Translations under genes and position numbers: made by a program
The notes under the pieces: generated by a model
Seen by the model: the letters and a program-made list of their open reading frames with translations, nothing else
Database searches by the model: none
What the model was told of the DNA's origin: nothing
Assembly: GCA_964601505.1 (NCBI GenBank)
Contig: CAZRNR010000058.1
Coordinates: forward strand, 1 to 13,376
Length of the DNA: 13,376 nucleotides
Direction: 5' to 3'
Origin: DRWZ01 sp964601505
Lineage (GTDB): Bacteria > Calescibacteriota > Calescibacteriia > Calescibacteriales > Calescibacteriaceae
Shown: piece by piece, positions 1-6,451 of the stretch
How positions within the stretch are numbered: position 1 is the first letter of the stretch
Layout: each line of letters starts with the position of its first letter

Positions 1-863
1 ACATCGGATATGACTTGGCTTAGATATGATAAAGATTCAGAGAAGTCTTTTGCAGATTTTCCCCAGAGATTAACTCTGTTGTTGTTCTGAGTTAGAAATT
101 CGGGATTTTTAGCGAAAAAATCTCCTGTGTAAGGTATTATCTCAACAAGGCTTTTACCCGCCTCTGAAAGTTTAATTATTTCTTTTAGGAGATTGAAAAC
201 CTCTTTAGCGGAGACAGAGTAATTTTGGGAATAAAGAATATCAATAACTCCGGCAAGTAATGATAAAATAGCATAATTTGTTTTTGCAAAAAGTGATGAG
301 TAAAGAAATTCTTTTTTCTCCTCGCTCCTTGCTGGTATAACGATATTAAGAGAAAGCAATTTTAATGAAACAGTAGCGGAGGAACTAAACTCACAGTTAT
401 CTTGAATTATTGTCTGCAAATCTTTTCTCTGGGAATCAATCTTTTCAAGTAATTTCCCTAAAATAAGTTCAACACTCTGAGAAAGCAAAGGATCTGATTG
501 TTTTGTATAAATAGGAGAAGTTTGTTTTTCTTCTTCTTTCTGGAGTTGCTCCAAGAGCTGTCCCAGAAGTCCCAAAGTTGCATAAAAGTCAGCCAAGAAT
601 TTTCCATACAGTGCATCACAGTAGAGACAAGTTTTACCTATTTTACCGTCTTTGCATTCAGCTTTATTAAGTTGTGGCAAAGCTTCGGAAAAGAGTTTTT
701 TCGCATCTGATACAAGCCCTATTTCAAGTGATTTTTTTGCAAGCTCAACTTTTTCTGGAGCAGAAAGTTCTAATTTACCTTCCTCTTTTTTTACTTCTTC
801 CGGACTCTTACCGCAGTAGGCAAAAAGGAAAGCTAAAGGTAAAAGTATAAAAAACTTCTTCAT
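1..863 (-). CDS. Predicted lipoprotein, N-terminal part (runs off left edge)
   Basis: An open frame runs on the minus strand from an ATG at 863 to the window edge with no stop: 287 whole codons, so the protein is 3'-truncated here. It begins MKKFFILLPLAFLFAYC, a basic N-terminus, a hydrophobic core and a Cys at residue 17, i.e. a lipoprotein signal peptide. The residue before the Cys is Tyr, which is not the usual Gly/Ala/Ser, so lipidation is likely but not certain. After a charged linker (residues about 18-36) the protein is rich in Leu, Lys and Glu and looks all-helical. Cysteines 70, 79 and 82 (the last two a CxxC) could form a disulfide or bind metal. No known family is recognised. No Shine-Dalgarno is visible; a perfect TATAAT (minus strand, 878-873) lies 9 nt before the ATG. 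Codon use is clean throughout, which supports a real gene despite the missing stop. Confidence 0.85.
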   Translation of the reverse strand, partial: MKKFFILLPLAFLFAYCGKSPEEVKKEEGKLELSAPEKVELAKKSLEIGLVSDAKKLFSEALPQLNKAECKDGKIGKTCLYCDALYGKFLADFYATLGLLGQLLEQLQKEEEKQTSPIYTKQSDPLLSQSVELILGKLLEKIDSQRKDLQTIIQDNCEFSSSATVSLKLLSLNIVIPARSEEKKEFLYSSLFAKTNYAILSLLAGVIDILYSQNYSVSAKEVFNLLKEIIKLSEAGKSLVEIIPYTGDFFAKNPEFLTQNNNRVNLWGKSAKDFSESLSYLSQVISD

Positions 864-1009
864 ATTTGAAATATTATAAATTTTTTATCTCTTTTTGTGT
901 TATAGTTTTTGTATTTGCCCGAAAGTCATCTTCCGATCCCGACTCAATTCTTTGCAAAAAGTACAAAGAACTTTGGTTCTAAAGATACTTATTATAGGTT
1001 CAAATTTTG

Positions 1010-1064
1010 GAATACTTAAATGCGTGGCCTTTCTTCTGGTGCTTCAAGTTTGAAAGAACTCCAT
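1010..1064. repeat. 55-bp direct repeat, left copy (contig-end overlap)
   Basis: The 55 bases before the N run are identical, base for base, to the 55 bases after it (1165-1219). The identity stops exactly at the N run on one side; on the other, unique sequence follows. This is the pattern left when two contigs that share a k-mer of 55 are scaffolded without being merged. It is probably an assembly artefact and not a biological repeat. Confidence 0.9.
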
Positions 1065-1164
1065 NNNNNNNNNNNNNNNNNNNNNNNNNNNNNNNNNNNN
1101 NNNNNNNNNNNNNNNNNNNNNNNNNNNNNNNNNNNNNNNNNNNNNNNNNNNNNNNNNNNNNNNN
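1065..1164. other. Assembly gap of exactly 100 N
   Basis: Exactly 100 N, the conventional size for a gap of unknown length. Because the flanks are the same 55-mer, the real gap is probably zero, with 1064 continuing at 1220 (155 bases of this window would vanish). Confidence 0.95.
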
Positions 1165-1219
1165 GAATACTTAAATGCGTGGCCTTTCTTCTGGTGCTTC
1201 AAGTTTGAAAGAACTCCAT
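1165..1219. repeat. 55-bp direct repeat, right copy (contig-end overlap)
   Basis: Exact second copy of 1010-1064. The putative start codon of the small ORF at 1175 lies inside this copy, and the same ATG is present at 1020 in the left copy. Confidence 0.9.
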
Positions 1220-1366
1220 GCCCGAAATCTCCTTGAAATTGCAAAGATAAAACTATTGATCGGTAACCAAAGTGTCCGAAGATTTTCTGGAGAATCTGGT
1301 GTAGTTATAGAAGCAAATGGGTTTATAGAAAGCGAGATTGTAGATCTACAAACTTATTTGCAGTAA
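1175..1366 (+). CDS. Hypothetical 63-residue protein, doubtful
   Basis: An ATG-to-TAA frame of 63 codons that begins inside the 55-bp contig overlap and ends 13 bp inside the 3' end of ruvC on the other strand. Its composition is protein-like (MRGLSSGASSLKELH..., later a segment GVVIEANGFIESEIVDL), but I recognise no family. An in-frame stop lies directly before the ATG, so it cannot extend upstream even if the gap is closed. There is no Shine-Dalgarno and no good promoter at a sensible distance. It could be a real small protein convergent with ruvC, the tail of a decayed gene, or chance. Confidence 0.3.
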   Translation: MRGLSSGASSLKELHARNLLEIAKIKLLIGNQSVRRFSGESGVVIEANGFIESEIVDLQTYLQ

Positions 1367-1857
1367 AATGAGCTGATAGCTATTGCCATAGCGTCTGTTA
1401 TATGATGAGGCAATTCTTTTATAAAACCATTTGTTTTCCCATTTAAAATAATTTTCTTCTGGACAAATTTTCCCAGTTTGTTTTTATCTGCGTATCTATC
1501 TCCGGATATTTTACTTTTGACAAACAATGGTGAAAGAACGCGAACCTTTATTTTTCTTGAATTTGATATTTCAAAGCAGGTTCCCAAAACCATACCGAGT
1601 TTTAAAGCTGCCGATGGATCTTTCCAGACAAAAACAGATTCCATAGCGCAAACATCTGGTTTGAACTTTCTCAATATCATTTTTATTTCCTGTCCTATTT
1701 GAAATAATCTCTGTGAAATATCTTTTTTGTCTGAAGTAGTTATAAGCCCATATGAGATGAGTTTATATTTTTTGCTTTTATTATTCTTTTTCTTACTGGA
1801 TTCAAGGACAGCCCAGCCCAGTTCTCTTAGCCCGGGATCTATTCCAAGAACTCTCAT
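1354..1857 (-). CDS. ruvC: Crossover junction endodeoxyribonuclease RuvC
   Basis: RuvC is the dimeric, Mg-dependent resolvase that cuts Holliday junctions with the RuvAB branch-migration motor. The 167-residue product is the normal length and starts MRVLGIDPGLRELGW, the family's first strand with catalytic Asp7. Glu73 lies in AMESVFVWKDPSAALKLG, the family's EE/ES-F-AALKLG block. The C-terminal HHITDAMAIAIS supplies His152 and Asp155. The His-x-x-Asp pair, in place of Asp-x-x-Asp of Escherichia coli, is the arrangement known from Thermus RuvC, so the active site is complete. The gene lies 51 nt downstream of rpmF on the same strand. A TAAAAT hexamer (minus strand, 1872-1867) ends 9 nt before the ATG and there is no Shine-Dalgarno, so a separate leaderless transcript is possible. 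ruvA and ruvB are not next to it. Confidence 0.96.
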   Translation of the reverse strand: MRVLGIDPGLRELGWAVLESSKKKNNKSKKYKLISYGLITTSDKKDISQRLFQIGQEIKMILRKFKPDVCAMESVFVWKDPSAALKLGMVLGTCFEISNSRKIKVRVLSPLFVKSKISGDRYADKNKLGKFVQKKIILNGKTNGFIKELPHHITDAMAIAISSFYCK

Positions 1858-1908
1858 ATACGAAAAATTTTAATAAAACGGAGACCTTGTAGAGATTTTT
1901 GTGTGGAA

Positions 1909-2139
1909 CTATTTATTTTCTGCTTGCTGGCGTTTTTTTGCCTCTCTGAGCTCTCTCTTCTCTCTGTTAGATTCTATAACTTTTATTCCCCTGTAGTATC
2001 CGCATTCTTTGCACACCCTATGTGATTCCTTATAAGCTCCACACTGAGGGCAGATTTGAAGATTTGGACTATCTACCTTCCACTGAGCTCTTCTTATTCG
2101 CGCTCTCATTCTACTCGTTTTTGATTTTGGAACTCCCAT
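1909..2139 (-). CDS. rpmF: 50S ribosomal protein L32 (bL32)
   Basis: bL32 is a small zinc-ribbon protein of the large ribosomal subunit. The 76-residue product starts MGVPKSKTSRMRARIRRAQW, the classic L32 opening (V-P-K-x-K-x-S-x-x-x), and has a full zinc ribbon, Cys30-x2-Cys33 and Cys43-x2-Cys46 (CPQC and CKEC), so it is the zinc-binding form. The tail after residue 55 is highly charged (KREL.EAKKRQQAENK) and a little longer than in the shortest family members. In many bacteria rpmF is followed by plsX or fab genes; here ruvC follows. AAAGAA five bases before the ATG could serve as a weak ribosome site, one of the few in this window. It is divergent from the aldehyde dehydrogenase gene across 88 bp. 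Confidence 0.97.
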   Translation of the reverse strand: MGVPKSKTSRMRARIRRAQWKVDSPNLQICPQCGAYKESHRVCKECGYYRGIKVIESNREKRELREAKKRQQAENK

Positions 2140-2211
2140 ATTCTTTAAAGCTAAAAAAGGTTCATTACATTCTCCATTTTTCAGAAATATCCGAAATCAG
2201 GGATACGGCAT

Positions 2212-2217
2212 TCTAAT
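2212..2217 (+). promoter_or_regulatory. Possible -10 element of the aldehyde dehydrogenase gene
   Basis: TCTAAT matches TATAAT at five of six positions and ends 10 nt before the ATG at 2228, with no Shine-Dalgarno between. This would give a leaderless or nearly leaderless mRNA. A small inverted repeat (TATCC at 2188-2192, GGATA at 2201-2205) lies just upstream. No clear -35 hexamer is seen, so this is only a candidate. Confidence 0.35.
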
Positions 2218-2227
2218 CTTTAAAACT

Positions 2228-3589
2228 ATGAAAGCTATTTCTCAGAATCCTGCAACAGAGGAGATAATTGCTGAACACGAATTTGAGAGTGTTGATTCAG
2301 CCATAGAAAAGATTCAAATCATGCGTGAAACATTTAAAAAATTTAGGAGAATAAAAATAGAAGAAAGATGCCAAATCATAAAGAAACTTGGAGAATACTT
2401 TGAGAAAGAGAAAATCCATCTTGCTCAGCTTATAACAAATGAGATGGGCAAGCCTTTAGCCCAAGCTATATCGGAGATAGAAAAATGTAAGCTTGCTTGT
2501 GATTACTTTGCAGAAAACTCTCCGAAATTTCTGCGACCAGAAAAGGTAGAAATACAAGAATTTGAAAGCTACATTGAATTTGATCCAATAGGAGTCGTTT
2601 TAGCAATAATGCCATGGAATTTTCCATTCTGGCAGGTTATAAGGTGTGCCGTTCCTGCTATACTTGTCGGGAATGTTGTTGTTCTTAAACATTCTCCAAA
2701 CACTTTCTTGTGTGCAAAAGAGATTGAGAGGATACTTAATGCCTGCTATGATTATCCAGTGCTCAGAAACATATTTGTTGTAGAAAAAGATATAGGGAGA
2801 ATAATTGAAATTGTTGATGGAGTATCTCTCACAGGCAGTACGAGAGCAGGAAAATCGGTAGGAGAAATAGCAGGAAGAAACATAAAGCCAGTTGTTCTTG
2901 AACTTGGTGGTTCAGATCCATTTATAGTTTTCAAAGATGCTGACATAGAAAAAGCTGTTGAATTAGCTGTAAGGGGAAGAATTATAAACTCCGGACAAAG
3001 CTGTATAGCTTCAAAGAGATTTATAATACACGAAGATATATACGAAGATTTCAAAAGGGGTGTTGAGAAAAGAATAAAAGAACTTAAAATAGGAAATCCT
3101 ATGGAGAATGTAGATCTAGGACCTATAGCGAGGAAGGATTTATTTGAGAATGCTCTTCGTATTGTGAGGGAATCAGCTTCCGCAGGTGCGAAAATATCAG
3201 GAGGTAGAAGGTTGAAAGATGTAGGTTTTTTCTTTGAGCCAGCTTTAATAGAGGCAGAAAAAACAGATATTCCTTGTTTTTCAGAGGAAACTTTTGCTCC
3301 CATAATGCCTATGGTGAAATTCAGAACAGATGAAGAAGCGATAGAACTTGCAAACAAGACAGAATACGGTCTTGGAGCTGTGATATTCACAAAAAATATA
3401 GAAAAAGCAAAAGAAATAGCTAGATATATAGAAGCGGGAAATATAGGTATAAATCAACTTGTCCGAAGCCATCCTGCATTACCGTTTGGAGGAGTTAAAA
3501 AATCTGGAATAGGGAGAGAACTTTCACGCTATGGAATGCTTGAGTTTGCTAACATAAAAACAGTTTGTATCCAAGTAGCAAAAGCATGA
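2228..3589 (+). CDS. Aldehyde dehydrogenase, succinate-semialdehyde dehydrogenase type
   Basis: This NAD(P)-dependent aldehyde dehydrogenase oxidises an aldehyde to its acid through a thioester on an active-site Cys. At 453 residues it matches the short Sad/GabD-like group. Visible motifs are MPWNFPFW with the oxyanion-hole Asn131, Lys154 of the cofactor-binding VVLKHSPNT, the Rossmann-fold turn LTGSTRAGKSVGE (201-213), the general base Glu225 in LELGG, the nucleophile Cys259 in GQSCIASKR, EETFAP (353-358) and the C-terminal PFGGVKKSGIGRELSRYGM. All catalytic residues are present, so it should be active. Succinate semialdehyde is the best guess for substrate from family resemblance; other short aliphatic aldehydes are possible. 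It stands alone on the plus strand, with no aminotransferase or other GABA-pathway gene in the window. The ATG at 2228 gives the usual N-terminus (SQNPATEE). Confidence 0.93.
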   Translation: MKAISQNPATEEIIAEHEFESVDSAIEKIQIMRETFKKFRRIKIEERCQIIKKLGEYFEKEKIHLAQLITNEMGKPLAQAISEIEKCKLACDYFAENSPKFLRPEKVEIQEFESYIEFDPIGVVLAIMPWNFPFWQVIRCAVPAILVGNVVVLKHSPNTFLCAKEIERILNACYDYPVLRNIFVVEKDIGRIIEIVDGVSLTGSTRAGKSVGEIAGRNIKPVVLELGGSDPFIVFKDADIEKAVELAVRGRIINSGQSCIASKRFIIHEDIYEDFKRGVEKRIKELKIGNPMENVDLGPIARKDLFENALRIVRESASAGAKISGGRRLKDVGFFFEPALIEAEKTDIPCFSEETFAPIMPMVKFRTDEEAIELANKTEYGLGAVIFTKNIEKAKEIARYIEAGNIGINQLVRSHPALPFGGVKKSGIGRELSRYGMLEFANIKTVCIQVAKA

Positions 3590-3682
3590 GAATTACATCA
3601 TTCTATATTGACATAGCCACAGAAATATGATGCGAGATTTAAGCTTGTAGTGTTTTTGTGATTATAAGAAAGGATTTTGAAA

Positions 3683-3750
3683 TTTTTGATCTATTTTATA
3701 TGTTTTTTCTTGTATTCTGTGATTAATACAGATTATAAAACGATCAAAAA
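3683..3750. repeat. Nested inverted repeat upstream of the tRNA-Ser promoter
   Basis: The outer arms TTTTTGATC (3683-3691) and GATCAAAAA (3742-3750) are perfect 9-bp complements. Inside, TGTATT (3711-3716) and AATACA (3725-3730) form a 6-bp stem with an 8-nt loop. It lies about 95-160 nt after the aldehyde dehydrogenase stop and directly before the tRNA-Ser promoter candidate. It could be a weak terminator or an operator; in such AT-rich sequence it may also be chance. Confidence 0.4.
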
Positions 3751-3754
3751 ATTC

Positions 3755-3783
3755 TTTACAGGTTTTATATTTTCTTATTTTAT
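3755..3783 (+). promoter_or_regulatory. Candidate promoter of tRNA-Ser-dnaX-cdaA
   Basis: TTTACA at 3755-3760 (five of six to TTGACA) is followed after 17 nt by TTTTAT at 3778-3783 (four of six to TATAAT), ending 13 nt before the tRNA 5' end. Spacing and place fit a housekeeping promoter for the tRNA and the genes behind it. The -10 match is modest. Confidence 0.4.
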
Positions 3784-3796
3784 TTTTAGTTAGAGA

Positions 3797-3886
3797 GGAG
3801 AGGTGCCGGAGTGGACGAACGGGGCGGATTCGAAATCCGTTGGGGGTTTCTCCTCCACGTGGGTTCAAATCCCACCCTCTCCGCCA
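3797..3886 (+). tRNA. tRNA-Ser, anticodon CGA
   Basis: A 90-nt class II tRNA. The acceptor arms GGAGAGG (3797-3803) and CCTCTCC (3876-3882) pair fully, followed by discriminator G and an encoded CCA (3884-3886). The D-stem is CCG/CGG. The anticodon stem GCGGA/TCCGT encloses the loop TTCGAAA with anticodon CGA at 3831-3833, which reads UCG. A long variable arm (G-run and CTCC) and the T-arm GTGGG-TTCAAAT-CCCAC follow. Serine identity rests on the anticodon and the long variable arm. Only 8 nt separate CCA from the dnaX start, so the two are surely co-transcribed and 3' processing would set the 5' end of the dnaX message. Confidence 0.97.
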
Positions 3887-3894
3887 GAGATTTT

Positions 3895-5370
3895 ATGGAA
3901 AGATACATATCGCTTGCAAGAAGATACAGGCCACAGAAGTTTGAAGATATGTTTGGCCAAGATGTAGCTCGGAAGATACTTCAAAATTCAATATCGACAA
4001 AACTCATACATCACGCTTATATATTCAGTGGAATGAGAGGAACAGGGAAAACTACCGCAGCAAGAATATTTGCAAAAGCTCTGAACTGCCTGTCTGGTCC
4101 AGCACCTGAACCTTGTAATCAGTGTGAAAACTGTGTAAATATTTCAAAGGGTAATTTTGTAGATGTGATAGAAATGGATGCTGGAAGCCAAACTTCCGTA
4201 GAGGACATAAGGTCTATAAAAGAAATGGCACTCTACCCTCCACTTAAAGGCAGATATAAAGTATTCATAATAGACGAAGCTCATATGCTTTCTCAATCAG
4301 CTTTCAACGCAATGCTGAAGATATTTGAAGAACCACCTGAATTCAATATATTCATTCTCGCAACAACAGAGCCTCACAAAATACCAGAAACAGTGCAGTC
4401 AAGGGCTATAAGAATTGACTTTGAAAGAATACCTAAATCTGAAATAGTAAATAGACTCAAATATATTTGCGAAACAGAGAAAATACAATATGATGAAGGA
4501 GCACTAATAAAAATAGCTGAGGAATCTCAAGGTTCTATGAGAGATGCAATATCTATATTGGAATCCATATGGATTTTCTCTGGTGGAGAAAAAATATCAG
4601 AAAAAGATGTAGATTCTGTATTTGGAATTGCTCCATCTTCTTCAATAAACAAACTTGTAAAATACACAATACTCGGAGATACGAAAGCTACTATTGAAAT
4701 CATAGATGATATAATAGATAAGGGGTATAACATAAAAAGGGTTATAAAATCTTATGCTGAAGCTATAAAAGATATATGCATGTATCTTGATTTTTCTGCG
4801 CCACTATCAGATGAGCTATTACAAATAGTTCAACAAACAGGCTTGAACCTTGAAAATGCACTGCTCATAGCAAACTCAATTCTTAAGTTTGAAAACGATC
4901 TGAAATTCTCTTTATCAGAGGAGATAGCAATGAAAATGTTTCTCTTAAAAATATGCTATCTAAAGAAAATAAAACCCCTAAGAGAAATCATTACACAAAT
5001 AAACAGCACAATGAAAGGTGAAAAAAGATCAGGACAAAAAGATGAGAATAAAAAATTGCCCAATCCTATAGAATTACTCTTTGAATATTTCGAACTTTCT
5101 GGAAGATATATAATCCTTAAAGAGCTTAAGAACTCCGAAATTGAAATAGAACAAAACGCAATTGTGATAAAAACAGATAATGTAAAACTACAAAGCATAA
5201 TTATAGAGAATCAAAAAGGATTAGAAGAATTTATAAAGGAGAGGATGGGTAAAAATATATCTATAAAGTTTGCTCAAAAAGAAAAGAAAATAGATGTTGG
5301 GAAAATACTTCAAGGTTATGCCGAAGAGGTAAATGAGGAAATAAAAATTGAAGATCTTCTTTCTGTTTAA
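3895..5370 (+). CDS. dnaX: DNA polymerase III subunit gamma/tau
   Basis: DnaX is the ATPase of the clamp-loader complex that places the sliding clamp on primed DNA and couples the replicative polymerases. I take the ATG at 3895 (491 residues) because the frame's earlier ATG at 3811 lies in the tRNA and because MERYISLARRYRPQKFEDMFGQ is the family's exact N-terminus. Seen in order: Walker A GMRGTGKT (46-53), a zinc-binding four-Cys module (Cys65, 74, 77, 80), Walker B IIDEAH (125-130), sensor 1 ATTEP (156-160) and the arginine-finger motif as SRA (169-171, usually SRC). Domain III follows to about residue 360, then a charged linker (about 375-395) and a tau-like C-terminal domain. A6 runs at 5021-5026 and 5050-5055 are in the wrong phase for the E. 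coli-type slippery site, so I see no sign of a programmed gamma product. cdaA begins 3 nt after the stop. Confidence 0.97.
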   Translation: MERYISLARRYRPQKFEDMFGQDVARKILQNSISTKLIHHAYIFSGMRGTGKTTAARIFAKALNCLSGPAPEPCNQCENCVNISKGNFVDVIEMDAGSQTSVEDIRSIKEMALYPPLKGRYKVFIIDEAHMLSQSAFNAMLKIFEEPPEFNIFILATTEPHKIPETVQSRAIRIDFERIPKSEIVNRLKYICETEKIQYDEGALIKIAEESQGSMRDAISILESIWIFSGGEKISEKDVDSVFGIAPSSSINKLVKYTILGDTKATIEIIDDIIDKGYNIKRVIKSYAEAIKDICMYLDFSAPLSDELLQIVQQTGLNLENALLIANSILKFENDLKFSLSEEIAMKMFLLKICYLKKIKPLREIITQINSTMKGEKRSGQKDENKKLPNPIELLFEYFELSGRYIILKELKNSEIEIEQNAIVIKTDNVKLQSIIIENQKGLEEFIKERMGKNISIKFAQKEKKIDVGKILQGYAEEVNEEIKIEDLLSV

Positions 5371-5373
5371 AAT

Positions 5374-6114
5374 ATGCCAACCAAATTAGACATAGCTCTG
5401 GTTTATCTCAGGATTTTTCTTGATGGTTTTTTAATATTTATTGCTGTAAGAAGATTTATATCTTTGAGCAATGATCCAAGGATAATAGGTGCAGTAATAT
5501 TTTTTGCTATTCTATTCTTTATGAATTCATTCTCTAAATTCTTTGGACTTCCAGCCACATTTTGGTTATCTGGAAAATTCATTGAATATTTTTTGATTAT
5601 AATTATAATCTTATTCCAACCAGAAATCAGAAGGCTTATTCTGGGTATAAAACTTGACATATTCCGTGATGATATAAGCAAAGAGGTGATAGAACAATTA
5701 TATGAAGCCGTAAAGGGATTATCAGAGAAAAAGGAAGGAGCCTTAATAGTTATAGAAAGATCCGTTGATACAAGAACTTTTGTTCAGGGAGGGAAAGTAT
5801 TGGATGCTCAAATATCTCCAGAAATCATCTTAGCAATCTTCAATAAACAAAGTCAGACACATGATGGAGCAATGATAATAAAAGGTAATAAGATACACAT
5901 GATATCTGCAATCCTTCCGATATCTAAAACAGATGATACAATCTTCGGTATGAGACACAAAGCAGGAATTGGTATAACAGAAGAAACCGACGCAGTAAGC
6001 ATAATAGTATCTGACTCTGGGAAAATATCTTTGGCAAACTCTGGGAAAATTTTACATGATATAACTCCAGAAGTAATGAGAAATAAACTTTATGAGATTC
6101 TAAAACCAAAATAA
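5374..6114 (+). CDS. cdaA: Membrane diadenylate cyclase CdaA (c-di-AMP synthase)
   Basis: CdaA condenses two ATP to cyclic di-AMP, a second messenger for osmotic and cell-wall homeostasis. The 246-residue protein has the normal layout: three membrane helices (about 7-25, 36-55 and 66-82), a short linker and a cytosolic DAC domain (about 100-225). The ATP motif DGA is at 164-166 in THDGAMII. The second motif, normally GTRHR, reads GMRHK (192-196), so both the Thr and the last Arg are changed; the following EETDA has Asp where Gly is usual. The fold and placement are clear, but activity could be altered. The gene is translationally tight with dnaX (3-nt gap, no Shine-Dalgarno). The usual partner cdaR/ybbR and glmM do not follow; instead there is a 250-bp spacer and tRNA-His. 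Confidence 0.93.
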   Translation: MPTKLDIALVYLRIFLDGFLIFIAVRRFISLSNDPRIIGAVIFFAILFFMNSFSKFFGLPATFWLSGKFIEYFLIIIIILFQPEIRRLILGIKLDIFRDDISKEVIEQLYEAVKGLSEKKEGALIVIERSVDTRTFVQGGKVLDAQISPEIILAIFNKQSQTHDGAMIIKGNKIHMISAILPISKTDDTIFGMRHKAGIGITEETDAVSIIVSDSGKISLANSGKILHDITPEVMRNKLYEILKPK

Positions 6115-6350
6115 ATCTCTTATTATTTAGGTTAAATTCTAATATCGATAACCTTAAAATTTGAAATTTAGATAATTAAATTGTGGAACATCTTTGAAAA
6201 TTCTATAAGTTTTTCTTATAAGTTTTTTACTATATCGAAACTTTATAAAGATTTCTTTTTAAATTAGTAAATTAATCTAGTATAGCTCTGCAACATCAGA
6301 GGTCTTCAAGGAAAATAATAGGAATTTTATCTTAGTGAGAAATGAATAGA
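6115..6350. other. Spacer between cdaA and tRNA-His
   Basis: About 250 bp of very AT-rich sequence with no credible ORF. Apart from the terminator candidate it holds a short hairpin, CTCTG-CAACAT-CAGAG (6286-6301), with no T-run behind it. No riboswitch or known RNA is recognised. Confidence 0.6.
6204..6228 (+). terminator. Weak intrinsic terminator candidate after cdaA
   Basis: TATAAG (6204-6209) and CTTATA (6215-6220) form a 6-bp stem with a 5-T loop, followed two bases later by six T (6223-6228). It lies 90 nt after the cdaA stop. The stem is almost all A-T and therefore weak, so this is only a candidate end for the tRNA-Ser-dnaX-cdaA transcript. Confidence 0.3.
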
Positions 6351-6356
6351 TATAAT
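6351..6356 (+). promoter_or_regulatory. -10 element of tRNA-His
   Basis: A perfect TATAAT ends 10 nt before the G-1 position of tRNA-His, the right distance for a tRNA start site. No good -35 hexamer is found 16-18 nt upstream, so the promoter may rely on the -10 and an activator or be recognised differently. Confidence 0.5.
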
Positions 6357-6366
6357 ATAGTAAAAT

Positions 6367-6444
6367 GGTGGGTGTAGCTCAACTTGGCGGAGCATGGGAT
6401 TGTGGCTCCCAAGGTTGCGGGTTCGAGTCCCGTCACCCACCCCA
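6367..6444 (+). tRNA. tRNA-His, anticodon GTG
   Basis: The acceptor arms GTGGGTG (6368-6374) and CACCCAC (6434-6440) pair fully. An encoded extra G at 6367 opposes C73 (6441), the G-1:C73 pair that identifies histidine tRNAs, and CCA is encoded (6442-6444). The D-stem is GCTC/GAGC. The anticodon stem TGGGA/TCCCA encloses TTGTGGC with anticodon GTG at 6402-6404. The T-arm is GCGGG-TTCGAGT-CCCGT. The next protein gene starts only 7 nt after CCA. Confidence 0.97.
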
Positions 6445-6451
6445 TATGTAA

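Larger units (their letters stand above)
864..1174. other. Intergenic region with assembly gap
   Basis: This stretch separates the left-edge lipoprotein from the doubtful small ORF at 1175. Besides the N run it holds a short inverted repeat (CAAAG-AA-CTTTG, about 964-975) and a TATAAT hexamer on the minus strand at 878-873 that could be the -10 element of the lipoprotein gene. I see no convincing gene in 879-1009. Confidence 0.6.

Noticed and set aside
1020..1244. ORFs spanning the N run on both strands
   Set aside because: They consist largely of unknown residues created by the gap.
2752..3390. 212-codon ORF antisense to the aldehyde dehydrogenase
   Set aside because: It is the Ser/Ile/Phe-rich mirror of a conserved gene whose catalytic motifs are all intact.
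3811..3894. Longer dnaX start at ATG 3811
   Set aside because: The extension lies in the tRNA-Ser gene; the family N-terminus begins at ATG 3895.
5021..5055. Programmed frameshift in dnaX at two A6 runs
   Set aside because: The runs are read as GAA-AAA-AGA and AAA-AAA, not the A-AAA-AAG phase of the known slippery site, and no clear downstream stem was found.
6284..6296. 13-mer AGCTCTGCAACAT shared by 6284-6296 and about 12798-12810
   Set aside because: One shared 13-mer is expected by chance in 13 kb; the flanks differ.
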